From NCBI RefSeq assembly GCF_027579695.1, contig NC_083587.1, positions 44,073,732 to 44,137,731 on the forward strand: a stretch of DNA of 64,000 nt, in the 5' to 3' direction. Shown piece after piece: positions 9,752-20,662 of the stretch. The position numbers and the translations under genes are program-made. The stretch comes from Neoarius graeffei (taxonomy: Eukaryota > Chordata > Actinopteri > Siluriformes > Ariidae). The notes under the pieces were generated by a model. The model was given only the letters and a program-made list of their open reading frames with translations. It did no database searches and had not been told where the DNA came from. Within the stretch, counting starts at the first letter, position 1. Each line of letters begins with the position of its first letter.

Positions 9752-10805
9752 CATTGCAGGGCATCATGTATACTGTACATATTCACACACTCATTTACAC
9801 CACTTAAGCTGAAAGAAAAGAAAAGAAAAGAAAAGAATATGTGTATGGTCACATTAAGAGAAAGTGTTTATGTATAGTTTACAAAAAACCTTACATTTCT
9901 CATTAAAATGTGATTTCATGTGTATATTAAATTTAATTTACATGAGTATCCAATCTACTAATTTGAATTACACTACCGTTCAAAAGTTTGGGGTCACTTT
10001 GAAATGTCCTTATTTTTGAAAGAAAAGCACTATTCTTTTCAATGAAGATCACTTTAAACTAATCAGAAATAAACTCTATACATTGCTAATGTGGTAAATG
10101 ACTATTCTAGCTGCAAATGTCTGGTTTTTGGTGCAATATCTCCATAGGTGTATAGAGGCCCATTTCCAGCAACTATCACTCCAGTGTTCTAATGGTACAA
10201 TGTGTTTGCTCATTGCCTCAGAAGGCTAATGGATGATTAGAAAACCCTTGTACAATCATGTTAGCACAGCTGAAAACAGTTGAGCTCTTTAGAGAAGCTA
10301 TAAAACTGACCTTCCTTTGAGCAGATTGAGTTTCTGGAGCATCACATTTGTGGGGTCGATTAAATGCTCAAAAGGGCAAGAAAAATGTCTTGACTATATT
10401 TTTTATTCATTTTACAACTTATGATGGTAAATAAAAGTGTGACTTTTCATGGAAAACACAAAATTGTCTGGGTGACCCCAAACTTTTGAATGGTAGTGTA
10501 TGCAGAGTGAGTATGATCAATTCAAGTAATAATAACATGAACCATTTACATTAAAAAAAATCTTGTGAGGATGTTGGTGCTGACAGGAAAAAATGACTAT
10601 AGTATTAAATTCATGTGATTAACTCATGTGTGGCAAAAGAGTGCATGTTTTTGGGATGTGAGAGGAAACCAGATAACCCAGAATGAAACTCACTTGGACT
10701 CTAGAATAACATGAAAAATTCCACACAGACAGCAACCTGAACTCAGGATTAAATCAGAGACCTTGGCAGTATGATGCAGCAATGCTACCCACTGCATCAC
10801 CATGC
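9752..10805 (-). mobile_element. Old diverged tRNA-SINE copy split in two
   Basis: Bases 9752-9806 and about 10640-10805 look like the two halves of an ancient inverted SINE. The first has the block around CCAGTGCATTGCAGGGCA and ACACACTCATTTACACC. The second has the segment equivalent to GCATGT...GGAGGAAACC...CCACACAGACAG...CACTGCATCACCATGCTCCCC. A GAAAA microsatellite (9811-9835) and the Tc1-type MITE at 9971-10498 lie between the halves. The copy is far more divergent than the young SINEs listed below. Confidence 0.6.
9971..10498. mobile_element. Tc1/mariner-type MITE (528 bp)
   Basis: The ends are inverted repeats: CACTACCGTTCAAAAGTTTG on the left, and on the right the complement of CACTACCATTCAAAAGTTTG. 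A TA dinucleotide flanks both sides (9969-9970 and 10499-10500), which is the Tc1/mariner target. No transposase frame lies inside, so it is a non-autonomous deletion derivative. Confidence 0.9.
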
Positions 10806-11380
10806 TCCCCACAGCTAATTTACTTGTTCCATATTCTGAAGTTTCCATTGGGCTTAACTTCTTATCATCAAGCTGACCTTCATTCTCCATTAGTACAAAG
10901 GGAAACACGGAAAACTTGCAATCTTGATGAATTACTTTATTCTCTAAAACACACATTACCCAGAGTTTCATTGAAAGGATATTTTTAGAAGTTGGGGGTT
11001 ACAAGCGTATTCATTTATTAATTCATTCTTTGGCTGAATGTACTTAGATATGTCAGTATTTCATAATATCTGATGAAAGAAAGTGCAAAGTGGAAGCAAC
11101 TTTTCACACAAGCTGAAATTTAACAACTTTACTGTTTTCTTGTACTTGTCATTAGACCTTGTCAGTTTTTTTGAATGACAGTTCCTTTTCACACTTCCCC
11201 CTTCTCAGTGGCCCAATATCCTCTTTTCTGACAGAAACGTAACTTACAGGCCACCTGGCCAGTAGTCAAAAAAAAAAACCTGATGAGGAAGGCCTGCTTG
11301 AAACGCAAACCTCTGTGGCTACGGGAAGCTCCTGCCAGTACAATTTCATACAACCCACAATACTGTTCATCATTCCATTC
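10806..11380. other. No gene recognised
   Basis: Mixed-composition sequence without a convincing coding frame. Bases about 11270-11380 lead into the tandem repeat and may be the 5' flank of the element that carries it. Confidence 0.5.
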
Positions 11381-11860
11381 ATGAAATCACACATGACTAA
11401 CAATCTGAAGTGCCCAGTTCACACCCTCAGGGTACACTGCAAAGTCATCAGGGACCGTCTCAATGATTTACACAGTTATAACAGACAAATAACCGTCGCA
11501 GGGCCATCTGAACTGCAGTGTGATGAAATGCCACAGTTTCATGAAATCACACATGACTAACAATCTGAAGTGCCCAGCTCACACCCTCAGGATACATTGC
11601 AAAGTCATCCGGGACTGTCTCAATGATTTACACAGTTATAACAGACAAATAACCGTCGCAGGGCCATCTGAACTGCAGTGTGATGAAATGCCACAGTTTC
11701 ATGAAATCACACATGACTAACAATCTGAAGTGCCCAGCTCACACCCTCAGGATACATTGCAAAGTCATCCGGGACTGTCTCAATGATTTACACAGTTATA
11801 ACAGACAAATAACCGTCGCAGGGCCATCTGAACTGCAGTGTGATGAAATGCCACAGTTTC
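11381..11860. repeat. 160-bp tandem repeat, three units
   Basis: Units begin with ATGAAATCACACATGACTAA at 11381, 11541 and 11701, an exact 160-bp period. Units 2 and 3 are nearly identical and unit 1 differs at a few positions. A fourth unit resumes at 16471-16630 on the far side of the inserted LINE. Because 160 is not divisible by 3, the apparent repeated peptide changes frame in each unit and the array is unlikely to be coding. Confidence 0.93.
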
Positions 11861-13029
11861 ATGAAATCAAATCAAATCAAATCAAATCAAATCAAATCAA
11901 GTTTATTTGTATAGCGCTTTTAACAATAAACATTGTTGCAAAGCAGCTTTACAGAATTTGAACGACTTAAAACATGAGCTAATTTTAACCCTAATCTATC
12001 CCCAATGAGCAAGCCTGTGGCGACGGTGGCAAGGAAAAACTCCCTCAGATGACATGAGGAAGAAACCTCGAGAGGAACCAGACTCAAAAGGGAACCCATC
12101 CTCATTTGGGCAACAACAGACAGCCTGACTATAATATTAACAGTTTTAACAGGTATAACCCTCAACTGTCCTCATGGGGCCGTCCTTCACAGGAGCGGTG
12201 CGATAAAACTCCGACCAGACACAGGGCACCAGGATGGATCAAGCAGGTCCGAGGGGCAGAAGAGGCCAGCATCTCAATCCCAGGATCAACATTGTAACTC
12301 AGAGGGACAGATGGGGGGGGGGGGGGGGGGGAGAGAGAAAGAAAACACAGGTTATTAGGTATGCCCTAAAAATGACAAGTATTAAATCTGTGTGGTAGGC
12401 TCGCAGAGACGAGAGTCTTTACATCAGGCATAACACACAACAATGGCATGTTAATATGGTAAAAAATATCATGACCTGCTCTGGCTGGATGCTTGATTGG
12501 GTGATGGGAACACACTCCTCAGCAATGATGAGATGCAGATGGGACCCTTAGGGCTGGCCAAGACAATTCAGTTACATTTCACCGGGTCTGAGACATGCGA
12601 CAGAATGTCTGACGGCCGATTCCCTGCAGGCTACGATAGCCAGTCGAGGTCTCCACCCTCTCCACCAAAAGATTTCCTGTTGTCTCCATGTAACTCAGAG
12701 GGACAGATTTGGGGTGGGGGGGAGGGAAAGAAAACACAGGTGGTTAGGTATGCCCAATGTCACCTGAATAAGTAGGAGCAGTATACATATTGCACCGAGT
12801 ACAAGCAGGGACTCCGGCAACTAACTATGACAGCATAACTAAAAGGAGAGAGCCAGAAGGTAACACAGGCATGAGGGAGCCCCGGGACATAAAGCAGCCA
12901 GCCACTACACTGTCAACAAACTCAAGTGAGCAAGCGAGTGGGGACTGACAGCATCCATACATCCCAGTTTACCAAAACACTCTATGTCTGAGGACCCTCC
13001 AGATCTACTCCTTTACCTCATAAACACCA

Positions 13030-14493
13030 TTAACAAAAGGCTTGACTAAACAGATATGTTTTCAGCCTAGACTTAAATGCTGAGACTGTGTCTGATTCCC
13101 GAACATTACTTGGAAGGCTGTTCCATAACTGTGGGGCTTTGTAAGAAAAGGCTCTGCCCCCTGATGTAGCCTTCACTATACGAGGTACCAGCAGATAGCC
13201 TGCACCTTTTGATCTAAGTAGGCGTGGCGGGTCATAGAGGAGCAGAAGTTCACTCAGGTACTGTGGTGCGAGACCATTTAGTGCTTTAAAGGTCAATAGT
13301 AGTATTTTATAATCAATACGAAATTTGATTGGGAGCCAAAGCAGTGTGGATAAGACAGGCGTGATGTAGTCATATTTTCTAGTTCTAGTAAGGACTCTTG
13401 CTGCTGCATTTTGAACTAACTGGAGCTTGTTTATGCACTTATTGGAACATCCAGACAGTAAGGCATTACAATAATCCAACCTGGAGGTAATGAAAGCATG
13501 GACTAGTTTTTCTGCATCATGCAATGACATTAAATTTCTTATCTTTGCAATATTTCTGAGATGAAAGAAAGCTATCCGGGTGATGTTATCAATGTGAGTT
13601 TCGAATGAAAGACTGGGGTCAATAATCACTCCGAGGTCTTTTACTGCTGCACGTGAAGAAACAGAAAGGCCATCCAGAGTCACTGTGTAATCAGAAAACT
13701 TACTTCTAGCTGTATGTGGTCCTAGCACAAGTACTTTAGTCTTGTCAGAGTTAAGCAGAAGGAAATTAATAAGCATCCAGTGTCTAACGTCCTTAACACA
13801 TTCCTCAATTCTATTAAGCTGGTGTCTCTCATCAGGTTTTGCAGAGACATACAACTGTGTGTCATCAGCATAACAGTGGAAACTAATACAATGTTTACGA
13901 ATAATATCGCCCAGAGGTAACATATATAGAGAAAAAAGCAGTGGACCCAAGACAGAACCTTGTGGAACACCAAACTTTACCTCGGTACGTCTAGAAATAT
14001 CACCATTTATATCAACATACTGATAACGATCAGTTAGATAAGACCTGAGCCAGGAGAGGGCCATTCCCTTAACTCCCACAACATTTTCTAGTCTATCCAG
14101 AAGAATGGAATGATCAATGGTATCAAATGCTGCACTAAGGTCAAGCAACACAAGTAGCGAGACACAGTCCTGATCAGACGCCAACAGTAGGTCGTTTACT
14201 ACTTTAACCAGTGCTGTCTCTGTGCTATGATGAGGTCTAAATCCTGACTGATACATTTCATGGATGTTATTCCTATGTAAATATGAGCATAACTGCTGTG
14301 CCACAGCTTTTTCAAGGATCTTGGAGATAAAGGGGAGGTTTGATATTGGCCGATAATTGGACAGCTGACAGGGATCAAGGTCAGGTTTTTTAATCAGGGG
14401 TTTGATAACTGCTAGTTTAAAGGATTTGGGTACATAGCCAATCATAAGAGAAGAATTTATTATTTTTAGAAGCGGTTCAATTACTCCAGGCAT
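13030..14493 (-). CDS. L2 LINE reverse transcriptase
   Basis: A continuous 487-codon frame covering most of the RT domain and the C-terminal tail. It shows [32 protein letters not shown], the catalytic Y-A-D-D (C-Y-A-D-D-T-Q-L) and the tail motifs [17 protein letters not shown] and [10 protein letters not shown]. The active site is intact. The frame is broken from the upstream linker (14573-14950), so the whole ORF2 is not open. Confidence 0.93.
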   Translation of the reverse strand: MPGVIEPLLKIINSSLMIGYVPKSFKLAVIKPLIKKPDLDPCQLSNYRPISNLPFISKILEKAVAQQLCSYLHRNNIHEMYQSGFRPHHSTETALVKVVNDLLLASDQDCVSLLVLLDLSAAFDTIDHSILLDRLENVVGVKGMALSWLRSYLTDRYQYVDINGDISRRTEVKFGVPQGSVLGPLLFSLYMLPLGDIIRKHCISFHCYADDTQLYVSAKPDERHQLNRIEECVKDVRHWMLINFLLLNSDKTKVLVLGPHTARSKFSDYTVTLDGLSVSSRAAVKDLGVIIDPSLSFETHIDNITRIAFFHLRNIAKIRNLMSLHDAEKLVHAFITSRLDYCNALLSGCSNKCINKLQLVQNAAARVLTRTRKYDYITPVLSTLLWLPIKFRIDYKILLLTFKALNGLAPQYLSELLLLYDPPRLLRSKGAGYLLVPRIVKATSGGRAFSYKAPQLWNSLPSNVRESDTVSAFKSRLKTYLFSQAFC

Positions 14494-14572
14494 TATCTGT
14501 TTGAATAGATGTGTCGGTAAGGGATCTAGTACGCAAGTTGAGGCTTTTGATGTAGAGATTAATGAAAGTAAT

Positions 14573-14950
14573 TCAGTTTCTTTTAGGGGAGTAAAACATT
14601 CTAACTGATGATCTGATAGTTATATTGTTAACTATAAGGTCACTTTCATTGTCTAACCTTAAATTAGTAGTTTGAATTTTTTGTCGGATATTCTCAATTT
14701 TGTCATTAAAAAAATTCATGAAGTCATTGCTACTACATACTGCAGGTGTGCATGTGTTGATAGTGGACTTATTCCTGGTTAATTTTGCTACAGTATTAAA
14801 TAGGAATCTAGGATTATTTTTGTTATCTTCTATTAGGGAGGAGAAATATGTTGATCTCGCAGCACTAAGAGCTTTTCTATACTTCAGGAAGCTCTCCTTC
14901 CAAGCTAATTTGAACACTACCAATTTTGTTTGACGCCATTTACGTTCCAA
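14573..14950 (-). pseudogene. L2 LINE ORF2 linker between endonuclease and RT
   Basis: A basic, helical linker segment with the typical L2 block F-K-x-A-W-x-x-S-F-L-x-Y-R-K-A-L-S-A-A-R-x-x-Y-F. It is separated from the endonuclease frame by a shift near 14940-15030 and from the RT frame by a shift or stop near 14500-14580. Confidence 0.8.
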
Positions 14951-14987
14951 TTTTCGAGTGGTCTGTTTTAATGTGCGAGTGTCATCA

Positions 14988-16007
14988 TTATACCAGGGTG
15001 CTAATTTTTTTGTCTCTGACCATTTTCCTTTTTAGAGGAGCTACATTATCTAAAGTATGGCGGAATGTTGACTCTAAGCATTCAGTTGCCTGATCAAGTT
15101 CTGCAGGGGCTGACAGTGACCCAATCAAAGTTGACAGCTCTGGGAGATCATTTATAAAGCTCTGTGCAGTAGTTGACGTGAAAGTACGTTTAATACAGTA
15201 GCATGGTGAGGTGCATATATTATTACTCAGACATATCTTGAATGAGATGAGACAATGATCTGAGATAACTTCAGACTGTGGAAGTATGACTATATTATCT
15301 ACATTTAATCTGAATGTTAGTATTAGATCAAGGGTGTGACCACCATTATGGGTCGGTCCTATGACATTCTGCTTAATCCCGACTGAGTCTAAGATGGACA
15401 CAAATGCTGTTTTTAAAGGGTCTTCTGGGTTATCGAAGTGAATATTAAAATCTCCGACAACTAAAGCTTTGTCTAAGGAAATAACCAGATCTGAGATAAA
15501 ATCTGCAAGTTCAGAAAGAAACTCAGAATATGGCCCCGGGGGCCTGTAAATAATAAGCAATGGAATTAACTGGGTAGACTTATTTTTCGAGGCTACATAC
15601 ATTATATGAGTATGAAGAACTTCAAATGTATTAAATTTATAACTAGGTTTTTGTGTTACACCTAGATAATCGTTATAAATAACTGCGACACCTCCTCCTC
15701 TGCCAGTTAGACGAGGCTGGTGTATATAACTGTATCCAGGAGGACTCGCTTCATTTAATGTTATATATTCATTTGGCTTAATCCATGTTTCTGTTAAACA
15801 CAGTACATTAAACTCCTGATCAGTAATGAGTTCATTAACCATTAGCGCTTTAGATGTAAGAGATCTAATATTTAATAGCCCCACCTTTAGATCAAAGGTG
15901 CTGGCAGCAGCTGTACAGTCAGTATGATCTAATTTTATATTGATTAGGTTACTGGAACAAACTCTCTGAAAATTTCTACCTTTTTGTTGAGCTCGGGGAA
16001 CAGACAC
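14988..16007 (-). CDS. L2 LINE apurinic-type endonuclease domain
   Basis: An APE-like nuclease that nicks target DNA to prime reverse transcription. The motifs N-I-R-S-L, L-C-L-T-E-T-W (catalytic Glu), the G-R-G-G-G-V-A-V-I-Y block, V-V-G-D-F-N-I-H (catalytic Asp and Asn) and the terminal S-D-H are all present. The frame of 339 codons ends at a frameshift or stop near 14988, before the linker. Confidence 0.9.
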   Translation of the reverse strand: MSVPRAQQKGRNFQRVCSSNLINIKLDHTDCTAAASTFDLKVGLLNIRSLTSKALMVNELITDQEFNVLCLTETWIKPNEYITLNEASPPGYSYIHQPRLTGRGGGVAVIYNDYLGVTQKPSYKFNTFEVLHTHIMYVASKNKSTQLIPLLIIYRPPGPYSEFLSELADFISDLVISLDKALVVGDFNIHFDNPEDPLKTAFVSILDSVGIKQNVIGPTHNGGHTLDLILTFRLNVDNIVILPQSEVISDHCLISFKICLSNNICTSPCYCIKRTFTSTTAQSFINDLPELSTLIGSLSAPAELDQATECLESTFRHTLDNVAPLKRKMVRDKKISTLV

Positions 16008-16099
16008 AGTCTTGATGTAGTGGGCCCTGAGTGACGACTCTGTGCAGCTAGCAGACAGGTTTAGCCTGTTCGTCTGCTCCCTGGCCTTGGCTCTGGATT

Positions 16100-16493
16100 G
16101 TCAGAAATTAACTAGGCCTGTTCTGAGACTATGACCTATGCTGCAGGAAATGAGAGCAGCACCTTCCCGAGTGGGATGGATACCGTCCCGCCCTAACAGG
16201 CCAGCAGTGCCCTCAAAATTAGCCCAATTATCTATAAAGCCCACACTGTTTTCAGAGCACCACCTGGACAGTCAGCAGTTCAGCGACCATAACCTGCTGT
16301 AAGCTACATCGCCACGCCGCATTGGGATGGGGCCAGAGCATACTACAGCATCGGACATCGCCTTCGCTAATTTAAACACCTCTACAAAGTTACTCTTAGT
16401 AACCTCAGACTGACGAAGGCGTATATCATTTGAGAACCTGTGGTTGCCTAGGACCCTAAGATTACCTGCTATGAAATCACACATGACTAACAA
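16100..16493 (-). pseudogene. L2 LINE ORF1 fragment with SGNH-hydrolase-like end
   Basis: The open frame 16493-16272 gives P-M-R-R-G-D-V-A-Y-S-R-L and then breaks at a one-base shift near 16270. The next frame holds F-I-D-N-W and L-G-R-D-G-I-H-P, where the D-x-x-H pair is the one expected in an SGNH/GDSL-type esterase. L2 and CR1 ORF1 proteins are known to carry such a domain. The N-terminal part with the catalytic Ser is missing, because the element is 5'-truncated at 16470 (the codons before that come from the flanking repeat). Confidence 0.7.
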
Positions 16494-16630
16494 TCTGAAG
16501 TGCCCAGCTCACACCCTCAGGGTACATTGCAAAGTCATCCGGGACTGTCTCAATTATTTACACAATTATAACAGACAAATAACCGTTGCAGGGCCATCTG
16601 AACTGCAGTGTGATGAAATGCCACAGTTTC
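16471..16630. repeat. 160-bp tandem repeat, fourth unit
   Basis: A continuation of the array at 11381-11860. It again starts with ATGAAATCACACATGACTAA, and it ends CACAGTTTC followed by GCTGACTG, where the array stops. Confidence 0.93.
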
Positions 16631-17577
16631 GCTGACTGATTAAACTTTTTTTAAACCGGAAATTGTGTGCTTTGAGATTGTGAATATGAATGTAATCTAA
16701 ACGGCTTTGCTCTGGAATCAGAAAGTAATGATATTTCAAAATCTGCTTGCACTAATTTATGAAATTTACATTTTGTTTTTATTTAAATTTTTTTATCTCA
16801 GTGAAAATGTCAATTAATACAACCTCAGAAAAAAAGGACCCTTGTACCTTTGCTTGCTACTGGGATTGTATTCTCAAGAGTGCATTCCATGTGTCTTTTC
16901 CCCGAGAAAGTGTAGGTAATGTGTCGATGTGCATTTAAGGTACATAACTGGACTTAAGAGACATTAATTTTACCTTAAAAGAATACCCCATCCTGAACCA
17001 CATTAAATATGTTTACATTTAAAATAATTGTAATGTGCAATTACAGTTAACCACTTATCAGCTGCTGCGGTATTTTCGATATTCCCATTTGAAGTTAGTA
17101 GTTGTGTGTTGCACTGATTTGACAAGGAGAAATTGCTAGCACATTTACTATGGTATCGAGCAGGAGAAAAATATTCAACCACTTTGAACACACTGTAAGT
17201 GGTCATTTTTCATGTTGACTCCTAAGTGCATGAGATTCTTTTCTCACATTTTCTGGAGAGTTTCAATTTAATATGAATATGAAAACCAATGTAAAAGACA
17301 TGGAGACAGCAACGTTGGACTCAAAGTACCAGAATGCAATGCTGCTATCTAACTCAGTTGTTATCAGTTGGCACAGACTCAGCGTGGTTAGTTATTGAGA
17401 TGCACGATAGCAAGTATGGTGTTGAATGACGGAGACGTTGAGCAAGATGGCTGCTTAGGTTGGAGGCTGTGGCACCACTAGCTTATATTTTGTGTGAATA
17501 CTCAGGCATTTGCAAAGTGTGATACATATGTTTCTTCTTGCTTAAGTTGCCAACTATAAGTTTCCCCCTTTACCGAC
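16631..17577. other. No gene recognised
   Basis: AT-rich sequence. Bases about 17400-17577 lead directly into the L1-type ORF1 and may be its 5' UTR. No other structure is evident. Confidence 0.5.
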
Positions 17578-18470
17578 ATGCCAAATTCCCGGAAAAACGA
17601 AAGTGCTTTTCAACAACAGCAAAGCGCCAAGGCTACCGCCAGCTTGAGAGTGGGCCATGCCCCTCCCAGTTCGCCAGCTCGGGAGGCTGCGGATGAGTCC
17701 ATCTCCACTGCCAAAATACACGCCTTCCTACAGAAACTGTCAGACGACCAAGTGAAAATCTTGAATGATCAAGCCAAACATTTTGCAGACATCCGCAAGG
17801 ATGTGTCTGAAACGAGAAGAGCTGTCGAGGCGATTGAGGGTAAGCTAGCCAACATGCTAACTAGGATGACTAGCGCAGAGGCTCATCTGGATATGCTAGA
17901 CGAGGTGGAGAGGCAGCGCTGTGACTTGCCCCCAGCTTCGGCTTCTGAAGTTGAAAAACTAAACGCCAAACTAATTGAGTACGAGGATCGGGAGAGGCGA
18001 GTAAATTTATGCATTTATGGTTTCCTGGAGCGGGTTGAAGATAAAGATGCCATTTCTTTTTTGAGGGCTACTCTCCCCGAGATCCTTCAGGCTGACTTCG
18101 AGGGGGGCCTGGATTTGGAGCGTGCTCACCGGTCGCTACTACCAGTTAAGCCCGGAGCCCCCCCCCCCCCCCCCCCCAAAGCCTTTCATCGTGCGGTTCT
18201 TGAGGTTTCAACAGAAGGAGCGGGTGAGACGACTTGCTCGAGAAATGGGAGACGTCCGTTGGCAGAACCAGAAGATAAGCTTCTATCAAGACTTCTCCAA
18301 GGCCACGCAGGAGCGCCGACACTCCTTTCTGGAGTGTAAACGTCTGCTTCACTCAGCCAAGATACCGTTTGGCATCGGCTATCCTGCTGTGCTTTCATTT
18401 ACAACGCCAGCCGGAGTTAAGGCGACTCATTTTAGATTTTTCGGATCACGGATCCGCCGACGGCAATTAA
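17578..18470 (+). pseudogene. L1/Tx1-type LINE ORF1 relic
   Basis: The frame starts at the ATG at 17578. A low-complexity N-terminus is followed by a heptad-rich coiled coil (about residues 55-145) and the RNA-recognition start E-Y-E-D-R-E-R-R-V-N-L-C-I-Y-G-F. These are features of L1 ORF1p (Transposase_22 type), a trimeric RNA chaperone. At the 17-base C run (about 18161-18177) the reading frame shifts. The C-terminal part continues in another frame with R-P-like P-F-I-V-R-F, K-E-R-V-R-R-L-A-R and F-Y-Q-D-F-S. No ORF2 follows, so this is a fragment. Confidence 0.8.
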
Positions 18471-18779
18471 ATACTACTGCTAGAAAAATAAAAAGTCTGT
18501 GCATATTTTTATTTTTATTTTAACCGCCGAAACGAAACAAAAAGAAATGTAAAAAAAAATAGTCACATATTTTTCTTGTAACAGCACTGTATCCCTGGTA
18601 CTAGGTCATATTTCTTTAAGTAAACAGTCTTAGAATCGCAAATACAAACGACAATGTGTGTTGTATATATCCACTTCAGCCGAGTCTGAAAACGAAACTA
18701 TTTACGACATTGAGTATTCACTTGAATGTTTTTATGGTATTTACGACCGCTTTACGACAGTGTCAACCTCGTGCTGACC

Positions 18780-19157
18780 ATGGCTGACGCTGACAGCATG
18801 GATTCTGAGCTATCGCCTCAACTGTACGTAAGCATAAAGTGTGGTAAAGAAAAGTCTTTTCACTGTCTCACTAACCAAAACGTGGGCGATTTCGTCTCTC
18901 GAGCGTTGAAAGTAAACAATGAAAAGATCAAAACGATCTTTGGTTCTCAGAAAGAAGGTGGTGATGTAACGAGCGCGATGCCGAATATGCCTGCCATAAC
19001 ATTAGTTCGCAATTTTGGCTGCAAGTATCTGACTGTGGAATTAGAAGAGGATGGTGCCGCAGAGAGTCCTATCGAATCAAGTAGCACGAACGTATTAGCC
19101 TTCGATGTGCTCATGAGAGCTCAACGGTCATATGACCACATACCTTCAGAGAACTAA
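18780..19157 (+). CDS. Unidentified small ORF
   Basis: 126 codons from the ATG at 18780 (context GACCATGG, a strong initiation context) to a stop at 19157. The frame is also open upstream to 18726. The product is acidic at both ends, with a segment I-K-C-G-K-E-K-S-F-H-C-L-T and a later N-F-G-C-K-Y-L-T-V-E-L-E-E-D-G. I recognise no family. It lies between an L1 relic and a transposase tail on the opposite strand, so a transposon origin is likely. A first exon of a multi-exon gene is possible, but I found no matching later exon. Confidence 0.35.
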   Translation: MADADSMDSELSPQLYVSIKCGKEKSFHCLTNQNVGDFVSRALKVNNEKIKTIFGSQKEGGDVTSAMPNMPAITLVRNFGCKYLTVELEEDGAAESPIESSSTNVLAFDVLMRAQRSYDHIPSEN

Positions 19158-19601
19158 GTACCCATGCGTTACCAGTTCTCGATATATCAGTGAATTTATG
19201 GGCAATGTGTTTCAATATATCCGTATTTCCTACCAATTCCCATTTTTATTGAGTGAATTTGCAAGTTATCTACCGAATTTCGACGATTTGGGTGACAAGT
19301 TTTACATTTTACGCTTCACGGATGCAAATCAATAAGACATGCTCCCCTCATGAAGTGGAAACACCCCGTCACCTATTCTCGATATATGACATCATCATTG
19401 GATTTCCATTATGATAGAAGTAGGATAGCTGGCTAGGGACATGCCATTTCTATTTTTTTAATAAACGGGAACATATACCACAATATAAAATTTATTAATT
19501 TCCACATTCATACCTCTCATTCATCTCAAACAGTTTTATACAAGAAGATACTCCAAAATAACATGGAGTTGAATTAATAATATCAGTCAATTATTTACAT
19601 A

Positions 19602-20090
19602 TCATTGCTTACTGTTCACTGTGCAACAGTCACATAAAAACCGAGTGCCAGATCTAGCTAGCTTGGTACAATACTTTAGGTGCACCCAGTGGTTGCATTG
19701 TGTGTTAACACACTGGACCCAGTTGGTTATATACAGATCTCCATCAGTGCGATTCCTAGGGATGTAGAACCTCTTACAGACACAGCACTTTTCCTCATCT
19801 GCTACCTCAGACTCTCTGTTGGCTGGAGAGTCATCCTCTGATTCTGAGGAAGATGCGAGCTGGATTTGGGATGGACCAGGCTGTGGGGACTCCGGGGGTG
19901 GAGGTGGTGAAGCTTTCTTGCTCTGATGGTTGGTTGAATTGCTCACAGAGGCTCTCTTAGGGGCTGGGGCTGAAGTTTTAGAGGGTTTGGAGGACTCCCA
20001 GTATGTTTTGAGTTTCTTAACAGTTTCTCCCTCAAGAGCACTCCCACCAACAATATCATGCACACTACGATGCTTTTTCTTAGGTATGTC
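19602..20090 (-). pseudogene. Transposase C-terminal tail with PHD-like zinc cluster
   Basis: The frame ends at 19602 and is open upstream to about 20086, where an unrelated repeat begins. It has a Pro/Ser-rich, acidic linker and then a Cys/His cluster: C-C-V-C-K, W-V-Q-C-V-N-T-Q-C-N-H-W-V-H, Y-C, and F-L-C-D-C-C. Tails of this kind follow the DDE domain in many fish pogo/Tigger-like transposases. The DDE domain itself is absent, so only a fragment remains. The family call is by resemblance. Confidence 0.6.
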
Positions 20091-20277
20091 TGTGAAGATT
20101 CTCAGTCATCCAGGTCATGGTAAACTGTGGGTGGTAAAAGAGAGCAACTGGACTTGCTTGAAGATTCTTGAAGACGTTTCACCTCTCATCCGAAAGGCTT
20201 CTTCAGTTCTGTCTGACTAGTAGGGTGTATCAAGTATTTATCCTCTCATGGATGAAAAGCTCATCTAAGGTGTCACT
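20087..20277. repeat. Dispersed fish repeat fragment
   Basis: Contains the recognisable stretch GAAGACGTTTCACCTCTCAT and GGCTTCTTCAGTTCTG, which belongs to a high-copy fish interspersed repeat. I cannot place it in a superfamily. Confidence 0.5.
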
Positions 20278-20590
20278 CAGTGCGTTTACATGCACATAGA
20301 GAGAATCGAATTTCTGCCGTTGCTCGACTGAAATCGAAGTTCAAAATGCCATGTATACACCTTAATTCGGCTGAAATTGAACCGAACTTGATTTCTCGGA
20401 ATCAAGCTACGCGACCTAGATTATGCGATTTCTGCCGAGCTACTTAGTGCATGTATACCCTATTGAGCTACGTATTCGAGCTACTTACTTCAGCACTGCC
20501 CCTTCCGGAAGTGACGAGTGACGAGACCACAAGCGGGAAACACAACAGCCTCGGTCGGCATGACAACGCATGAATCTTTTCTTTTTGTGG
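20278..20590. mobile_element. TIR element fragment, CAGTGCGTTTACATGCAC family
   Basis: Begins with CAGTGCGTTTACATGCAC and matches, over about 300 bp, the left arm of the element at 57417-58104 and the inverted arm at 32900-33203. Its right end is missing. A GT microsatellite (20611-20660) starts shortly after the homology ends. Confidence 0.8.
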
Positions 20591-20609
20591 CATTGTTTGC
20601 ACTGTTAAA

Positions 20610-20662
<53 letters not shown>

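Larger units (their letters stand above)
11861..16470 (-). mobile_element. L2-clade LINE, nearly full length
   Basis: About 4.6 kb on the - strand, inserted into the 160-bp repeat array. From 5' to 3' it holds an ORF1-like SGNH segment, an APE endonuclease, a linker, a reverse transcriptase, a roughly 1.1-kb 3' UTR and an ATCAA-type tail (11864-11900). ATGAAATCA occurs on both sides (11861-11869 and 16471-16479), which fits a 9-bp target duplication or insertion at matching repeat sequence. The 3' UTR carries a G tract (12311-12331) and two related 60-bp blocks (about 12297-12365 and 12693-12755). Confidence 0.93.

Noticed and set aside
11381..11860. Regular 160-bp repeats as a possible CRISPR-like array or repeated protein
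   Set aside because: There are no short repeats with unique spacers; the whole 160-bp unit is repeated. The period is not a multiple of three, so the peptide is not maintained.
12310..12332. G tract as a possible regulatory G-quadruplex
   Set aside because: A single uninterrupted G run in a LINE 3' UTR, with no spaced G tracts around it; best seen as slippage.
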